Shown in pieces: positions 1 to 9,689 of a stretch of DNA of 33,395 bases; the first letter of the stretch is position 1, and each line of letters begins with the position of its first letter. The translations under genes and the position numbers were made by a program. Origin of the DNA: Catenaria anguillulae PL171 (Eukaryota; Blastocladiomycota; Blastocladiomycetes; Blastocladiales; Catenariaceae); NCBI GenBank assembly GCA_002102555.1, contig MCFL01000268.1, positions 1 through 33,395 of the forward strand, read 5' to 3'. The notes below the pieces were generated by a model that did no database searches, was not told where the DNA came from, and saw only the letters and a program-made list of their open reading frames with translations.

Positions 1-474
1 CGAGTTGTAAATTTACCGATACAATACAAGAACACCGTGGTCAACTTGGTCGGAAATATTAATAGTGTGCCCAGCCAATCGGACGTCCTGTTTCTGACCG
101 TTCTTGTCCATGACTCACGGATGTTGGAAATAACTCCGGCACGGGAGTGGAGTCATGGCTTCGAGATTGCGATCGGCATGCCAGGTGTTTTTCCGACTTG
201 CGAACATCAACAAACAAAACAGTCGTCAGCAATCGCTGCCATTCTCAACACACACAATTAGACATTGCGATAACGACATGCGCTTGCTGACAAGAAGACT
301 GTTGGGTGATGCCTTCTCGCCCTATCGTCATAGGCCCCTGCAAACCTGAACAGGGAACAAACCGTATATATGAATGGTCAACGGCCCTCTGCTCTTCTCC
401 TCAATCATTCGCCCTCCTTACACCTTACACCCAGCACCTGTGATCTGTACAACAATCATCGACGACTCAACACC
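1..474. other. upstream region without a recognisable gene
   Basis: No reading frame here looks coding; the short ones have no recognisable motif and no codon bias like the neighbours. The right-hand part should hold the promoter of the threonine aldolase gene that begins at 475. A TATATA-like string lies at about 364-370, roughly 105 bp before that start codon. A gene could end to the left of the window, but nothing visible supports it. Confidence 0.5.
364..371 (+). promoter_or_regulatory. possible TATA element of the threonine aldolase gene
   Basis: The string gtatatatga contains a TATATA core about 105 bp before the ATG at 475. Spacing and strand suit a core promoter element, but the match is short and could be chance. 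No other core element is visible. Confidence 0.3.
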
Positions 475-1765
475 ATGGCCTACTTTACCGCCACCTCTGA
501 CCCGGCGTCTGTCGTTGCCTACTCGAACCGGTTCCGCGGCCCCGCCGCCGTTGCCTACGACTTTCGCTCCGACACCATGACGGTTCCCACGCCCGAGATG
601 CTCCAAGTCATGGCCGAAGCGCCCGTTGGTGACGACGGGTACCAGGTATGGTTTCGACAAGATGGTAGGATCATCCCTTGAATGGATACTGAATCTCCCA
701 AGTGTCTGGCCCATATCTCAACAGGAAGACCCCTCGATCCTTGCTCTTGAATCGCATATTGCCCAATTGCTCAACAAACCCGCTGCCATGTTTGTGTCGT
801 CGGGCACCTTGTCCAACCAACTTGCGATTCGCGCGCAATTGGCGCTTGCCGGTGGATGCCCGCCCAACTCTGTAGTGTGCGACTCGCGCGCGCACGTGCT
901 GACCATGGAAGCCGGTGGAATTCCCGCACACACTGGTGCCACGGTGCTGGCGGTGCCCGTCGAAAAGGACTTTGCCCTGGGTTTGCGCGCAGAACCCTAC
1001 TTGACGGCCAAGGACGTGGAGCAAGCATTTGTCCCCGATGACGGCAACGTCCACAACACGCCCACGCGGCTCGTTTGTTTGGAAAACACACTGGGCGGTG
1101 CCATCATGCCCGTGGATGCCGTGCGCGCGGTTCGCGAGGTGACAACGCGGCTCAATGTGCCCTTGCACATGGATGGTGCCAGGCTGTGGAATGCGTGTGC
1201 TGAGCTGGGTGTGGAGCCGCGCGTGTACGCCGAGCTCGTCGACAGCGTCAGCGTGTGCTTGTCCAAGGGGATTGGCGCGCCCGTTGGGTCGGTGCTGGTG
1301 GGCAGCGAACTCTTGATTCGCAAGGCACGGCATTTGCGCAAGATGTATGGCGGCGCGTGGCGCCAGGCGGGCTTGTTGGCGGCGGCCGCTAGGCACGCCC
1401 TGGATGAGGTGTATCCCAAAGGGTTGGTGCGTTCGCATGACATGGCGAGGCAGCTGGCCGAGGGGTTGAAGGGTGTGGGCGCGGCCATTGCCAACCCGGG
1501 CGGCAAGGTCGAGACCAACATGGTGTTTGTGGACTGGGCGCCGCTTGGGTGGACGTGCGAAGTGGTGGCAAAGGCATTTGCTGAGGAAGCAAGGGAGAAT
1601 CCGGATCAGCCGCCAATTCGTGTGTTTGGGGGCGGCGCGGCAACAAAGATGCGCATGGTGTTGCACTACCAGCTGGCCGATGATGCGGCCGAGCGCGTCG
1701 TGGGTGTGGTGCGGAGGCTGAAGGAGAGGCAGGAAAAGGCAAAGAGGGAGGGGCTGGCAAACTGA
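475..1765 (+). CDS. GLY1: low-specificity L-threonine aldolase
   Basis: A PLP enzyme that cleaves L-threonine (and allo-threonine) to glycine and acetaldehyde in the cytosol. Two exons, 475-645 and 725-1765, are separated by a 79-nt intron (GTATGG...ACAG) and give 403 residues, a little longer than usual. Family landmarks are clear: the N-terminal [13 protein letters not shown], the MDGARLWNA motif that carries the Asp binding the pyridine nitrogen, and the PLP lysine (about K238) in [11 protein letters not shown]. The C-terminal part ends in a charged helix. The start at 475 (MAYFTATSD) is the first ATG in the exon 1 frame with a good context (accATGG). No upstream partner gene is seen. The next gene converges on it with about 114 bp between. 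Confidence 0.93.
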
Positions 1766-1879
1766 AAGCGTGAAGCGCAGTGGTGTGATACCAATACTTG
1801 CTTAGGTATTATAGTTGACTAGTGTGACATGTATAGTGTACGATTTACTCACCAAAGAACCACCGAATAGAGTCTGGAT

Positions 1880-2113
1880 TCACTTGGGGTCGTTCAAGTT
1901 GTCAGGTGGATGGGTGCGCTTCCAGCACTCTTTGAAAGCGAGCAGCTGCTGTGTGCACTTGCGGTAGTCCTTTGTGGCAAAGTGGCAGTCCTGGAGGGCC
2001 TCGTGCTCGCTTGCACAGCCCGACCTGCGGATACGAGCGTCGTAAGGGTCTTCCTCGTCGTCTTGGACCGCTTGGCCGTGCTCGCGTTGACCTTTTGGGC
2101 TTGCTGACGACAT
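1880..2113 (-). CDS. COA4: COA4-like twin CX9C mitochondrial protein
   Basis: A 77-residue single-exon protein. It carries two CX9C pairs, CASEHEALQDC and CTQQLLAFKEC, which are the disulphide-linked helical hairpin (CHCH fold) of proteins imported by Mia40 into the mitochondrial intermembrane space. The stretch DEEDPYDARIRRSGC before the first pair closely resembles animal COA4 (CHCHD8; Cmc3 in yeast), a factor for cytochrome c oxidase assembly. There is no presequence, as expected for Mia40 substrates. The start (MSSASPKGQ) is the only ATG that leaves a normal family length. Another small CHCH protein is possible, but the acidic lead and the RSGC join favour COA4. Confidence 0.8.
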   Translation of the reverse strand: MSSASPKGQREHGQAVQDDEEDPYDARIRRSGCASEHEALQDCHFATKDYRKCTQQLLAFKECWKRTHPPDNLNDPK

Positions 2114-2491
2114 GTGACGGATGTTGCGCGGTTTGGTTGGGTTGGGTTGGACTGCACTGGATCATGAGGTGAGACAGATTGGCAGTGAGTCACTTGCAGT
2201 GATTGCGGAAAGCAGAGGGAGCCTTGGGTCATATTTACATTGTTCGAGATGTGCATGGAAGAACACTGATGAATGTGGAGCAAGAAACGAGCTTCTCAAA
2301 GGAAGAGTGCACGAGACATGGCACGAGACAGAGACAGAGACACTCGATCGGGTGAGGTGGCAGAACAAATCGGCGGACCACTGCTCACAAGACATCGAAA
2401 GAACCGATCACACACGCGGATTATTATTTTCCGTGTTCTCTTCATAATCTGCGGATGACTCGATGAAGATATCTATGCATTTACACGCACC
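2114..2491. promoter_or_regulatory. divergent intergenic region, COA4-like / POB3
   Basis: About 380 bp separate the two start codons, which face away from each other. It must contain both promoters. I see no clear TATA box and no repeat; short reading frames here have no coding character. Confidence 0.5.
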
Positions 2492-4368
2492 ATGAGCATT
2501 CAAGAATTTGACAAAATCTTTCACGCAAAGTCTCCGTCCGCCCCCTCCGTATGTCATCTTCATCCTCACCCTCACCCTCACCCTCAACCTCCATCTGTCT
2601 CACACTCTTTTCCCTCCGTCCTTCACACCAGGTCGAGGGCCGCCTGCGCTTTGCCCCGCAGGGCGTCGGATGGAAATCCGTGACGGGTGACCTCGTCACC
2701 GCCCCCGCCGACCAGCTGCGCAAGTTCCAATGGGTGCGGTCCACCCGCCGGTACCAGCTGCGCATCCTGCTCCACTCCAACAAGACGCTCAAGTTTGACA
2801 ATCTGGACCGCGACGACCACGAGCGTGTCCGCGACTCGGTCAAAGCCAATTTCGGCGCTACACTTGACACGCTAGACATTTCCGTCAAGGGCTGGAACTG
2901 GGGATCGGCCGATGTCGAGCACGACCAGCTTGTGTTCCGCGTGTCCAACAAGTTGTTGTTTGAGGTGCCGTTTGACGAGATTGCCAATGTCAACTCGGGA
3001 AAGAACGAGGTGGCCATTGAGTTGGCTGCGGGCGAGGGCGCACAGGCCAGCCGGTACGATCAGCTGGTCGAGTGCCGGTTGCACGTGCCAGGCATGGCGC
3101 CCGTCGGGGACGATGGCGATCAAGGATCCGACGAAGAGGGGAGTGCGGCGGCCGCGGCAGGCAACAACAAGCAGTCGGCCGCAGAGTACTTGTGCGACAT
3201 CATCAAGTCCAAGGCGGACTTGGCGGTGGAAAAGTCGGACGTGATTGTGTCCTTTAAGGAACTGCCGTTCCTGACCCCACGTGGCCGCTACGATGTCGAA
3301 ATGTTCAAGGATTTCTTGCGGTTGCGCGGCAAGTCGTACGATTACAAGATCAAGTACTCGACCATCAAGCGCTTATTCATGCTGCCCAAACCCGACGACT
3401 TGCACGTCATGTTTGTGATTGGCTTGGACCCGCCCTTGAGGCAGGGACAGACCCAGTACAAGTACTTGGTGGTTCAGTTTGTGCGCGATGACGAGCTGGC
3501 GATTGATTTGAACATGGATGCGTACGTTTTCTTTTTTTCTTTCTGTTTGCCCATGATCAGCATTTGTTTTCCAAGTTTTGAATTCTAACTACGAGTACGA
3601 ATGTTTAGCGACACTATTGCCAAGGACTATGCTGGCACCCTCGCCCCCTCGTACGATGCACCCATGTTTGAAGTTGTGACTGCCGTGTTCCGTGGCCTCA
3701 CGGGCCAAAAGATCCTGATCCCAGGCGGCTTCAAATCCACGACCAATGGGCCGGCCATCAAGTGCTCGCTCAAGGCCAACGAGGGCCACCTGTACCCAAT
3801 GGAGCGTCAGCTCATTTTTGTGCCGAAACCCACCACTTACTTGGCGCACGCCGAGATCTCGTACGTGACCTTTTCGCGCGTGTCTGGCGGGTCGTCGCGC
3901 ACCATCGACATGGTGGTGACCATGAAGGGTGCGCCCGAGGTGCCGCTCAGCAACATTGCAAGGGAAGAGTACCAGGCGCTCGAAAGCTACTTTTCGCGCC
4001 ACGGCGTCAAGGTCAAGAACGAGCTGGTTGAGGATACCGCGCGGCTGCCGTACATGGACGAGGATTCCGACGAGAGCGATGGCGGCCCGGGTGGCGCCAG
4101 GGGAAAGGTCGGCAGGGGCATGTCTGGGGACGACGATGACGATGACGAGAGTCCTGACGAGGACTTTGTTGCCGAGAGTGAGAGCGAGTCGGATGAGAGC
4201 GACTACAGCTCGAGCGGGAGCGAAGATGACGATGGCGGTGCGGTAGCAAAGAAGGGCAAGGGCAAGGACAAGAAGCGTGCCGCGCCAAAGGGAGGCGCAG
4301 AGTCCAAGCGGCCAAAGAAGAAGGCGAGGAGGGACGAAGAGAGCGATGAGGAGGATGAAAGCGACTAG
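2492..4368 (+). CDS. POB3: FACT histone chaperone subunit Pob3 (SSRP1 family)
   Basis: Partner of Spt16 in FACT, which loosens and rebuilds nucleosomes during transcription and replication in the nucleus. Exons 2492-2548, 2632-3521 and 3609-4368 give 568 residues. Introns of 83 nt (GTATGT) and 87 nt (GTACGT) join in phase. The N-terminal dimerisation PH domain starts with MSIQEFDKIF, then VEGRLRFAPQGVGWKS. The SSRP1 middle double-PH domain includes FLTPRGRYDVEMF and the YDYKIKYSTIKRLFMLPKP stretch. From about residue 455 the tail is strongly acidic (runs of D, E and S) and ends in a basic KRPKKKARR followed by more acid. There is no HMG box, as in fungal Pob3 and unlike animal SSRP1; fungi supply that function through Nhp6. 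Yeast Pob3 is 552 residues, so the length fits. Confidence 0.93.
2564..2592 (+). repeat. CCCTCA hexamer run inside POB3 intron 1
   Basis: About four imperfect copies of the hexamer CCCTCA lie in the first intron of the Pob3 gene, about 40-65 nt before its acceptor. It probably serves as an extended pyrimidine tract. It is a short local repeat and not a telomere array. Confidence 0.6.
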
Positions 4369-4644
4369 TCTCACTGGATGTGGGATCGGCTGCGATTCGA
4401 TTCGATTGGGTTGTGTATGATACGCTGTTTATGTCTTGAACAAATCTCTTGTGTTCTGTGAGCCGACGTTGGCCAGTGGGTGGCGTCGTTGCAGTCATTG
4501 CTCAACCCTCAAATTGAAATCAAACATTAAATTATGGAGGCAACCAATTTCAAACCACTGGCAGCAAAGAAGCGATACAGTATTTTATTTACGAATTGAT
4601 ATTTATCATAGACAGTACAGAAAGTCTTCGCAACGCAAAGCAGA

Positions 4645-6816
4645 ATGCAAGCAGCTGATGATGCCTTTGCCGATCTGGCCCTCACGGCAAAGGACCGCGC
4701 CCGCCGCTCACTGCTGCTCGAGTACGAGGCCCGCTTCCAGTCGCAGTCGCAGTCGAGGAGGGCGTCAATGTCAATGTCAATGACCTCCACTCCTCCCGTC
4801 CTTGCATCTTCCGTTGCACCCGCCGCGGCCGCGCCCACTGTCTTGTCTCCGTTCGCCAATGACGCCGTCAACGACGAAGACGACGACGACGACGACGGCT
4901 TTGATCCGTACCACCACGCTTCATCTGGTGACGACGACGACGATGCCCATGTGGACGACGATTTGGCCCGCCAAGTGGCCTCGTTGCACGCCCAAATCGA
5001 CCACCACCTGCTGCTGCGACGTCAAGCGGAACAGGACACTCGGCCGCGGTCATCCACTTTGGCCCTTGGCCTTGACCACCACCTTCCTCGGCTCAAGCGC
5101 ACCGACCGTCCAGTATCTTGCCCGCCGCTTGCCTCCAACCCGTTCTCTTCACTCTCGTCTGCACTCGCCCTTTCGGCCACGGCCGTCCGCACTCGTTCTG
5201 CACCCACATCAGCATTCCCGTCGCCCTCGCTCTGCAACGCCCCGCTGCGCTCTCCAAGTGCACTTAGTCACACAAATGCATATCCAGCAGACAATGAATG
5301 GCGCCCGCCATTGCCGAACCAATGGTCGGCCAATGTGCTCGACGATGTCGACTTTCTCGACTCGGGTGCCTTGCCTGTTGCGGCCTCTCCTATCACATCG
5401 GGACCTTGCTCCCCATCGACCGAAGCAGAGGATCCGCTCATCCGCCTTGCACGCGACACAGGCCCGCCGTCGCCCACGCTCTCCGTCATGTCCTCGCTCG
5501 CATTCGAACTTGCAGGCGCACTGGGCCACGATCCGCCGCCGCTCATTGACACGGTCACCTCGACATCTACCTCACCCACGGCTCTCGCGTTTGACGATAA
5601 ACCCATTGATTACGACAACGACGGCGACCAGGACGACGGCGACGACGTGGACCCGCGCACCGTCCCGCTCGTTGCGCACCGCACCGTGCTCGACTCGGAC
5701 ACGGTTGTCACCACGTATGCGTACCCGCAGCACACCAACGCAAAGCGCGCAAGTTACATGTCGACAACGGCATCTGCGGCGGCCATTGCGCGCAACAGCG
5801 TACTTTCATCAGCGTCCACCAGTGTGCCCGGATCCAGGCGCACATCGTCGGCCATGCGCGCCGACCGGCGCCCGTCGTCCATGTTGTCGTCTGTTTCCGG
5901 TGCACACCGGCTTTCGGCGGCAGCTCGCCGGTCAGGCGCACACAGTGTACGTGGATCCGTGTTTATTGATACCGATGCCGATGTGATTGTGTCCACGTCG
6001 TCGGCGCGCGCATCGGTGCGCGGATCGTTTATGGAAATGCGTGCAAACATGGAAATGGACGTGCTTGCCGACGACCCGAGCGTGCTCGCGTACGACTCAC
6101 CTTTGGATAACTGCATCCCCGACGAGGACCAGGATATGGATGAGGACGAGGACGCGCTCGGGTCGGTGCAAGCACTCACGCGCTGGTCGCACCGGTTCTC
6201 GGTGCCGCCCAACCCGTTTGTGGATCCGGATGAAGACCCATTGACGAATCCAGCGGGGTGGACGCGGGGCGAATCTGCCGTCGACCAAGAGGATCATCAC
6301 GAGGAGGAGCAGAGGAGGAGAACGAATGCGTCGCTGGATGCCTTGGCCGCAATGCGCGATAATGAGGATGTGCATCAAGGCACCAGCCATGCCATGCTCC
6401 GGCTCATGGGTGTTCGTGATCCGCCCCCGGCGGCTACGGCCGCCGCCCACGATGTCGCCGATGGGTATGATCCAGACGATCCGCACGCGGCGATTCTCGA
6501 TCCAACCGACTTGGGCCTTGGCGGACTCGGGATCGGCTCATCGCTTGCCGATGACCTCGGCGGCGGTGGCGCCGGCCTGTCGCTTGAAGAGGAACTGGCC
6601 GACGCCGAACTCAAGCGGTTTAGCACCATGCTTGACCGCGTCGCGAGCCAGATTGAGGACTTGCGGGTCTCGGATACAAAGCTTACGGCTTCTTTGGAAA
6701 AGGTGTGTGCGCGGTGCCGCATGATTCAGACGGCAGGACCGGGCGTTCGCGAGTATTTGGATCCGTGCGATGTGCATGGGATGCCCGACGAGTTGGACCA
6801 GGCGCCTAGTCGCTAA
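4645..6816 (+). CDS. large low-complexity protein, function unknown
   Basis: One uninterrupted frame of 723 residues. I do not recognise a family. The first 35 residues are helical and charged (ALTAKDRARRSLLLEYEARF). SQSQSQ and SMSMSM runs follow, then long Ser/Thr/Ala/Pro-rich and Asp-rich stretches, including runs of D coded by GAC repeats near 4880-4900 and 4930-4945. From about residue 645 a helical segment (SLEEELADAELKRFSTMLD) leads to a small Cys-bearing end with CARCR and DPCDVHG. No membrane segment or signal peptide is evident. Codon use and the length of the open frame argue that it is real; the other frames over the same DNA are shadows of repeat composition. The start at 4645 is the first ATG in frame. 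A scaffold or regulatory protein with short linear motifs is a guess only. Confidence 0.65.
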   Translation: MQAADDAFADLALTAKDRARRSLLLEYEARFQSQSQSRRASMSMSMTSTPPVLASSVAPAAAAPTVLSPFANDAVNDEDDDDDDGFDPYHHASSGDDDDDAHVDDDLARQVASLHAQIDHHLLLRRQAEQDTRPRSSTLALGLDHHLPRLKRTDRPVSCPPLASNPFSSLSSALALSATAVRTRSAPTSAFPSPSLCNAPLRSPSALSHTNAYPADNEWRPPLPNQWSANVLDDVDFLDSGALPVAASPITSGPCSPSTEAEDPLIRLARDTGPPSPTLSVMSSLAFELAGALGHDPPPLIDTVTSTSTSPTALAFDDKPIDYDNDGDQDDGDDVDPRTVPLVAHRTVLDSDTVVTTYAYPQHTNAKRASYMSTTASAAAIARNSVLSSASTSVPGSRRTSSAMRADRRPSSMLSSVSGAHRLSAAARRSGAHSVRGSVFIDTDADVIVSTSSARASVRGSFMEMRANMEMDVLADDPSVLAYDSPLDNCIPDEDQDMDEDEDALGSVQALTRWSHRFSVPPNPFVDPDEDPLTNPAGWTRGESAVDQEDHHEEEQRRRTNASLDALAAMRDNEDVHQGTSHAMLRLMGVRDPPPAATAAAHDVADGYDPDDPHAAILDPTDLGLGGLGIGSSLADDLGGGGAGLSLEEELADAELKRFSTMLDRVASQIEDLRVSDTKLTASLEKVCARCRMIQTAGPGVREYLDPCDVHGMPDELDQAPSR

Positions 6817-7425
6817 CCGTTGTCTTCAGTATCTATTCAGGATGGGCGGTTGGATTGGCTTTGGATGGCTTTGTCATGTATATTTTGGGTTTGCTGCCTA
6901 GGTCAGTGGTGTGTTGCTTTCGTCGGTTTTTGTTGTCTCTTTTTGTTCAAAGTGCTCGTCATGCTCTCTCATTTTCCCTTTTTCGCTCTTTGCTTGTCGT
7001 GACCACGACCTCAACGTTGTTTTTTGTTGCTTCTTCTCGCCGATTCTGTACCCCAATAGACAATTTCGATACCGCATTGCGCTCGCCAGTTTAGGGAGCG
7101 TGAATGAAGTGAAATCTGGGAGGGCGGTCGTCCAGCGCGTCATTCCACATGAGGCGAGACCTGAGGATTATGCCTTGGAAGACGATGGTTGGGAACCTGT
7201 ACAGCAAAGCTACCCAGCATGCAGCGCAAAACCATCTTTCTGTAATCAATTTACCCGACCGGCCATCCTGTCATCCCGTGTTATCGTCACAGGTGTCTGC
7301 CGAGAACCTTTCCGTGGCCCCGGCTTCTTCTTGGCCTCGGGTCCCCTCCTCCTCCCCGCTGATCTGGGCTTGGAATACAAGGATCACTTTTTCCACTACA
7401 TATGAAAATCTACGTGTATCCGTTT
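6817..7425. other. convergent intergenic region, no gene seen
   Basis: About 610 bp lie between two genes that end toward each other. The sequence is T-rich on the plus strand from about 6900 to 7050. Short open frames here show no family signature. A GTAAGC string on the minus strand at 7454-7459, just before the OGG1 stop, is a good splice donor, so a further OGG1 exon in this region cannot be excluded. Confidence 0.45.
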
Positions 7426-8992
7426 TCAACCCAACTGTCGTCGTCGACGCTTACCTGTGACAACATTGTCCAAGCTGACATCGGCCGATACCAACGTAAC
7501 CTTTGGCGCGGAAGCCTCGATTAACGAAACCGCCGCCGCGGCTGCTGCTGAGGCCTTGCGTTTTCTCTTTGACGGCGCCGCTGGTGCGGTCGCTCGTTCT
7601 GAAATAGCCGCGGATTCACCAGGGAGATTGGCAGGGGCTGCGGATCCTGCCTCAATTGCGGCAGCCTTGGATTTGGATTTTGGGTTGCCAGACTTGCGCG
7701 CCAGGTCGGCCGTGAACAGGACCTGTGTTCGCGAGTCAGTGAGAAAGCGGCGCAGGGTGCAATGATGAAAAAGCATGCGATTGAACGTACGGAATGCGCC
7801 CATCCTGCCTCGGGCCCGAAAAGAGTTTGAAAGAGCTTGACGACCTCGTCGTAAGTTGTTGGCGTGAGCGACTTGGATTTGGTTGATGGTTTGAACTTGT
7901 AGTCTCTCGTGGCGATTTGCCAGACATCTGAGTTAATGACATCAGAGAGTGAGAATCATCATGAGGAATGTCGATACGCTCGAGGGAGCGGCTCAAGAAT
8001 GGAATCACGTACGAGTATCCACAGGAATGGCGCCAGGCTGGTCAAGCGACATGAGAGCCACTGCACAAAAGTCCCACGCTGTCAGTCTGCAGTGCTGACC
8101 AGCACACTCAACCTCGGATCATTGGCGTACCGCAATCGGCAACTTTCCGGCCAACGCCCTGCAACTGTACCAACGCATCCCTGACCTCCGCATACCCTTT
8201 ACCCCTCAACCCAACCAACCACGCCTCGCCGCCCAGCCCGCCCAATGTTTTGACTGTCGCTGCAATGTACTTTGCCCGATACCCAAACCCCAAGCCGCGC
8301 AGCACGCCCTCGATCTCGTCTGCGTTTTGCACTAATCGGTCCATTGTTGGAAACACATACATTGGCGGCAGTGCTTGCTCCTCGCCGCCGCCAATGTCGA
8401 GTAGGCCGCCAGGGTACACGCACTCGCCGTACCGCATTGCGAGCGCCTGGACCATACCTGTGATGCGTGCAATGTTGTTGTTTGCCGAGCAAATGAATGC
8501 AAACAGGGTTTCGACGGGCGGCTGGCGCAGAAGCCGGATGCCTGGAACGAGTGGGGAGACGTGGGCAAAGTGCGAGGGGTCGCGCGTGGACCAGTCGAGG
8601 TACAGGGCGGGCAGAGAGTAGGATAGTTGAAAGTAGTCGTGCAGGAGCAGGTAGACTGGATCGAGACTTGGGGCCACCACAGCGGCAGGATCCCTTGACG
8701 GAGCAACGAGATACTGGGTGGGAGGCAACGGGGTTTTGGGTACAGGTTGCGGGAACTGGGCCTGGGAACGAGGCGAGCCGAAGGAGCGGAACTGGACCTC
8801 GTCATTGTGTGTCCGTAGCAACACGGGGACGGCGTGGCCCGGCAGCCGCAAAGTGTTGAACCAGATCCCGGTCGGCAGGCGGGTCCAAGTGAAGGATTGG
8901 CCGCAGGTGAGGGTGCGGTCGAGGGCCAGCTCGGCGGCCGACGTGAGCCTGGTCCAATTGGGTGTCCATGCCATCATGTCATGCGGATTCAA
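7426..8992 (-). CDS. OGG1: 8-oxoguanine DNA glycosylase/AP lyase
   Basis: Base-excision repair enzyme that removes 8-oxoguanine paired with C. Four exons read on the minus strand: 8992-8131, 8060-8013, 7927-7791 and 7722-7426, giving 447 residues. All three introns (70, 85, 68 nt) start GTACG. Visible landmarks: CGQSFTW near the N-terminus; CSANNNIARITGMV, the family's SSNNNI motif; and the helix-hairpin-helix GVGRKVADC with catalytic Lys283. Across the exon 1-2 junction follows GAIPVDTHVWQIA with catalytic Asp302. The Lys-Asp spacing of 19 equals human K249/D268. AGWAHSVLFTADL closes the fold. After residue 349 a tail of about 98 residues is Ala-rich with KRKRK and KRRRR, likely nuclear signals. 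The start MNPHDMMAWTP is uncertain by a few codons. Confidence 0.93.
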
Positions 8993-9022
8993 TAAGTCAA
9001 TGCATTGAGTGATTCAAGAAGC
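8993..9022. promoter_or_regulatory. 30-bp bidirectional promoter gap, OGG1 / ASDURF-like gene
   Basis: The start codons of two genes on opposite strands are only 30 bp apart. Their promoters and 5' leaders must overlap each other or the coding sequences, unless OGG1 starts at an internal ATG (MMAWTP) some 15 bp further in. No motif is clear in so short a gap. Confidence 0.6.
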
Positions 9023-9594
9023 ATGCAAGCCATTAGCGATCCGCTCAAGCACTTGGCCGCGGCCAACCTCGATGTCGTCAAGCAAGAGCTCGACTCGCTC
9101 CATCCGCACGCGGTATGGATGTTCTGCGGCCTGTGTCTGTCTCGCACCGAATGATGAATGAAGCCATGTCTCACTCAAGGCCATTTCCCCACATCAACAC
9201 GACAGAAAGTCTACCAGAAGCGGGTCGGCAACTCAAATCTCTTCTTTTTGACTCCGCGGCCCTCCATCGATGCCGCCGTCAACGGTATTCTCATATCTCC
9301 ACCCATGGACCCAACCCAGGCCCAGGTGGACGCATGGTATTAACTTGGCCCTGTGTTGATGCTTGCTATGTAGAGGCATTGCTCTTCCAGGACGCTCAGC
9401 AGTATCCTTCAAAGCGGTCCATGCTTGAATCGCTTGGAGAGCCGATTCCACCGGAAATTAGCAGACAAGATCCGTTGAATGTTGCCGATGCAAACGGCGC
9501 CGATGCCAAGCAGCAAAAGCAGGCAGCTGTGCAGAGGTCGTCTTCATCGTCTGGATCCAAGGGCAAGGGCAAGGGGAAGCGCAAGTCTCGGTAA
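9023..9594 (+). CDS. small prefoldin-like protein resembling ASDURF
   Basis: Three exons, 9023-9112, 9206-9284 and 9374-9594, give 129 residues; introns are 93 nt (GTATGG) and 89 nt (GTATTC) and join in phase. The centre, KVYQKRVGNSNLFFLTPR, closely matches the core of the human ASNSD1 upstream-ORF protein ASDURF (KVYRQQQNSNIFFLADR). ASDURF is a beta-type prefoldin subunit in the PAQosome chaperone. The first 30 residues form a helix (LDVVKQELDSLHPHA) as expected for one arm of a prefoldin coiled coil. The tail after about residue 85 is polar, ending in a Lys-rich GKGKGKRKSR. The second prefoldin helix is weaker here than in ASDURF, so membership of a chaperone complex is inferred. Start at 9023 is the only ATG before the conserved part. 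Confidence 0.62.
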
Positions 9595-9689
9595 AATGAC
9601 GAGAGGGCTGTGCTGTGCTGTGCCGTTTCATGAATGCAATTGCAGCTCATAATGAATGCGTGTATACTGGATTGTTGTGCAAAGTTCGC

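Noticed and set aside
671-1666. 331-residue minus-strand frame
   Set aside because: It lies fully opposite the threonine aldolase exon, is His/Arg-rich and has no motif; a mirror of GC-rich codon use.
2564-2592. Telomere-like CCCTCA repeats
   Set aside because: Only about four copies, inside a well-placed intron of a conserved gene.
4802-5986. 394-residue plus-strand frame inside the 4645 gene
   Set aside because: Composition is Thr/Arg/Pro/His-rich, typical of a shifted reading of low-complexity DNA; the 723-residue frame is better.
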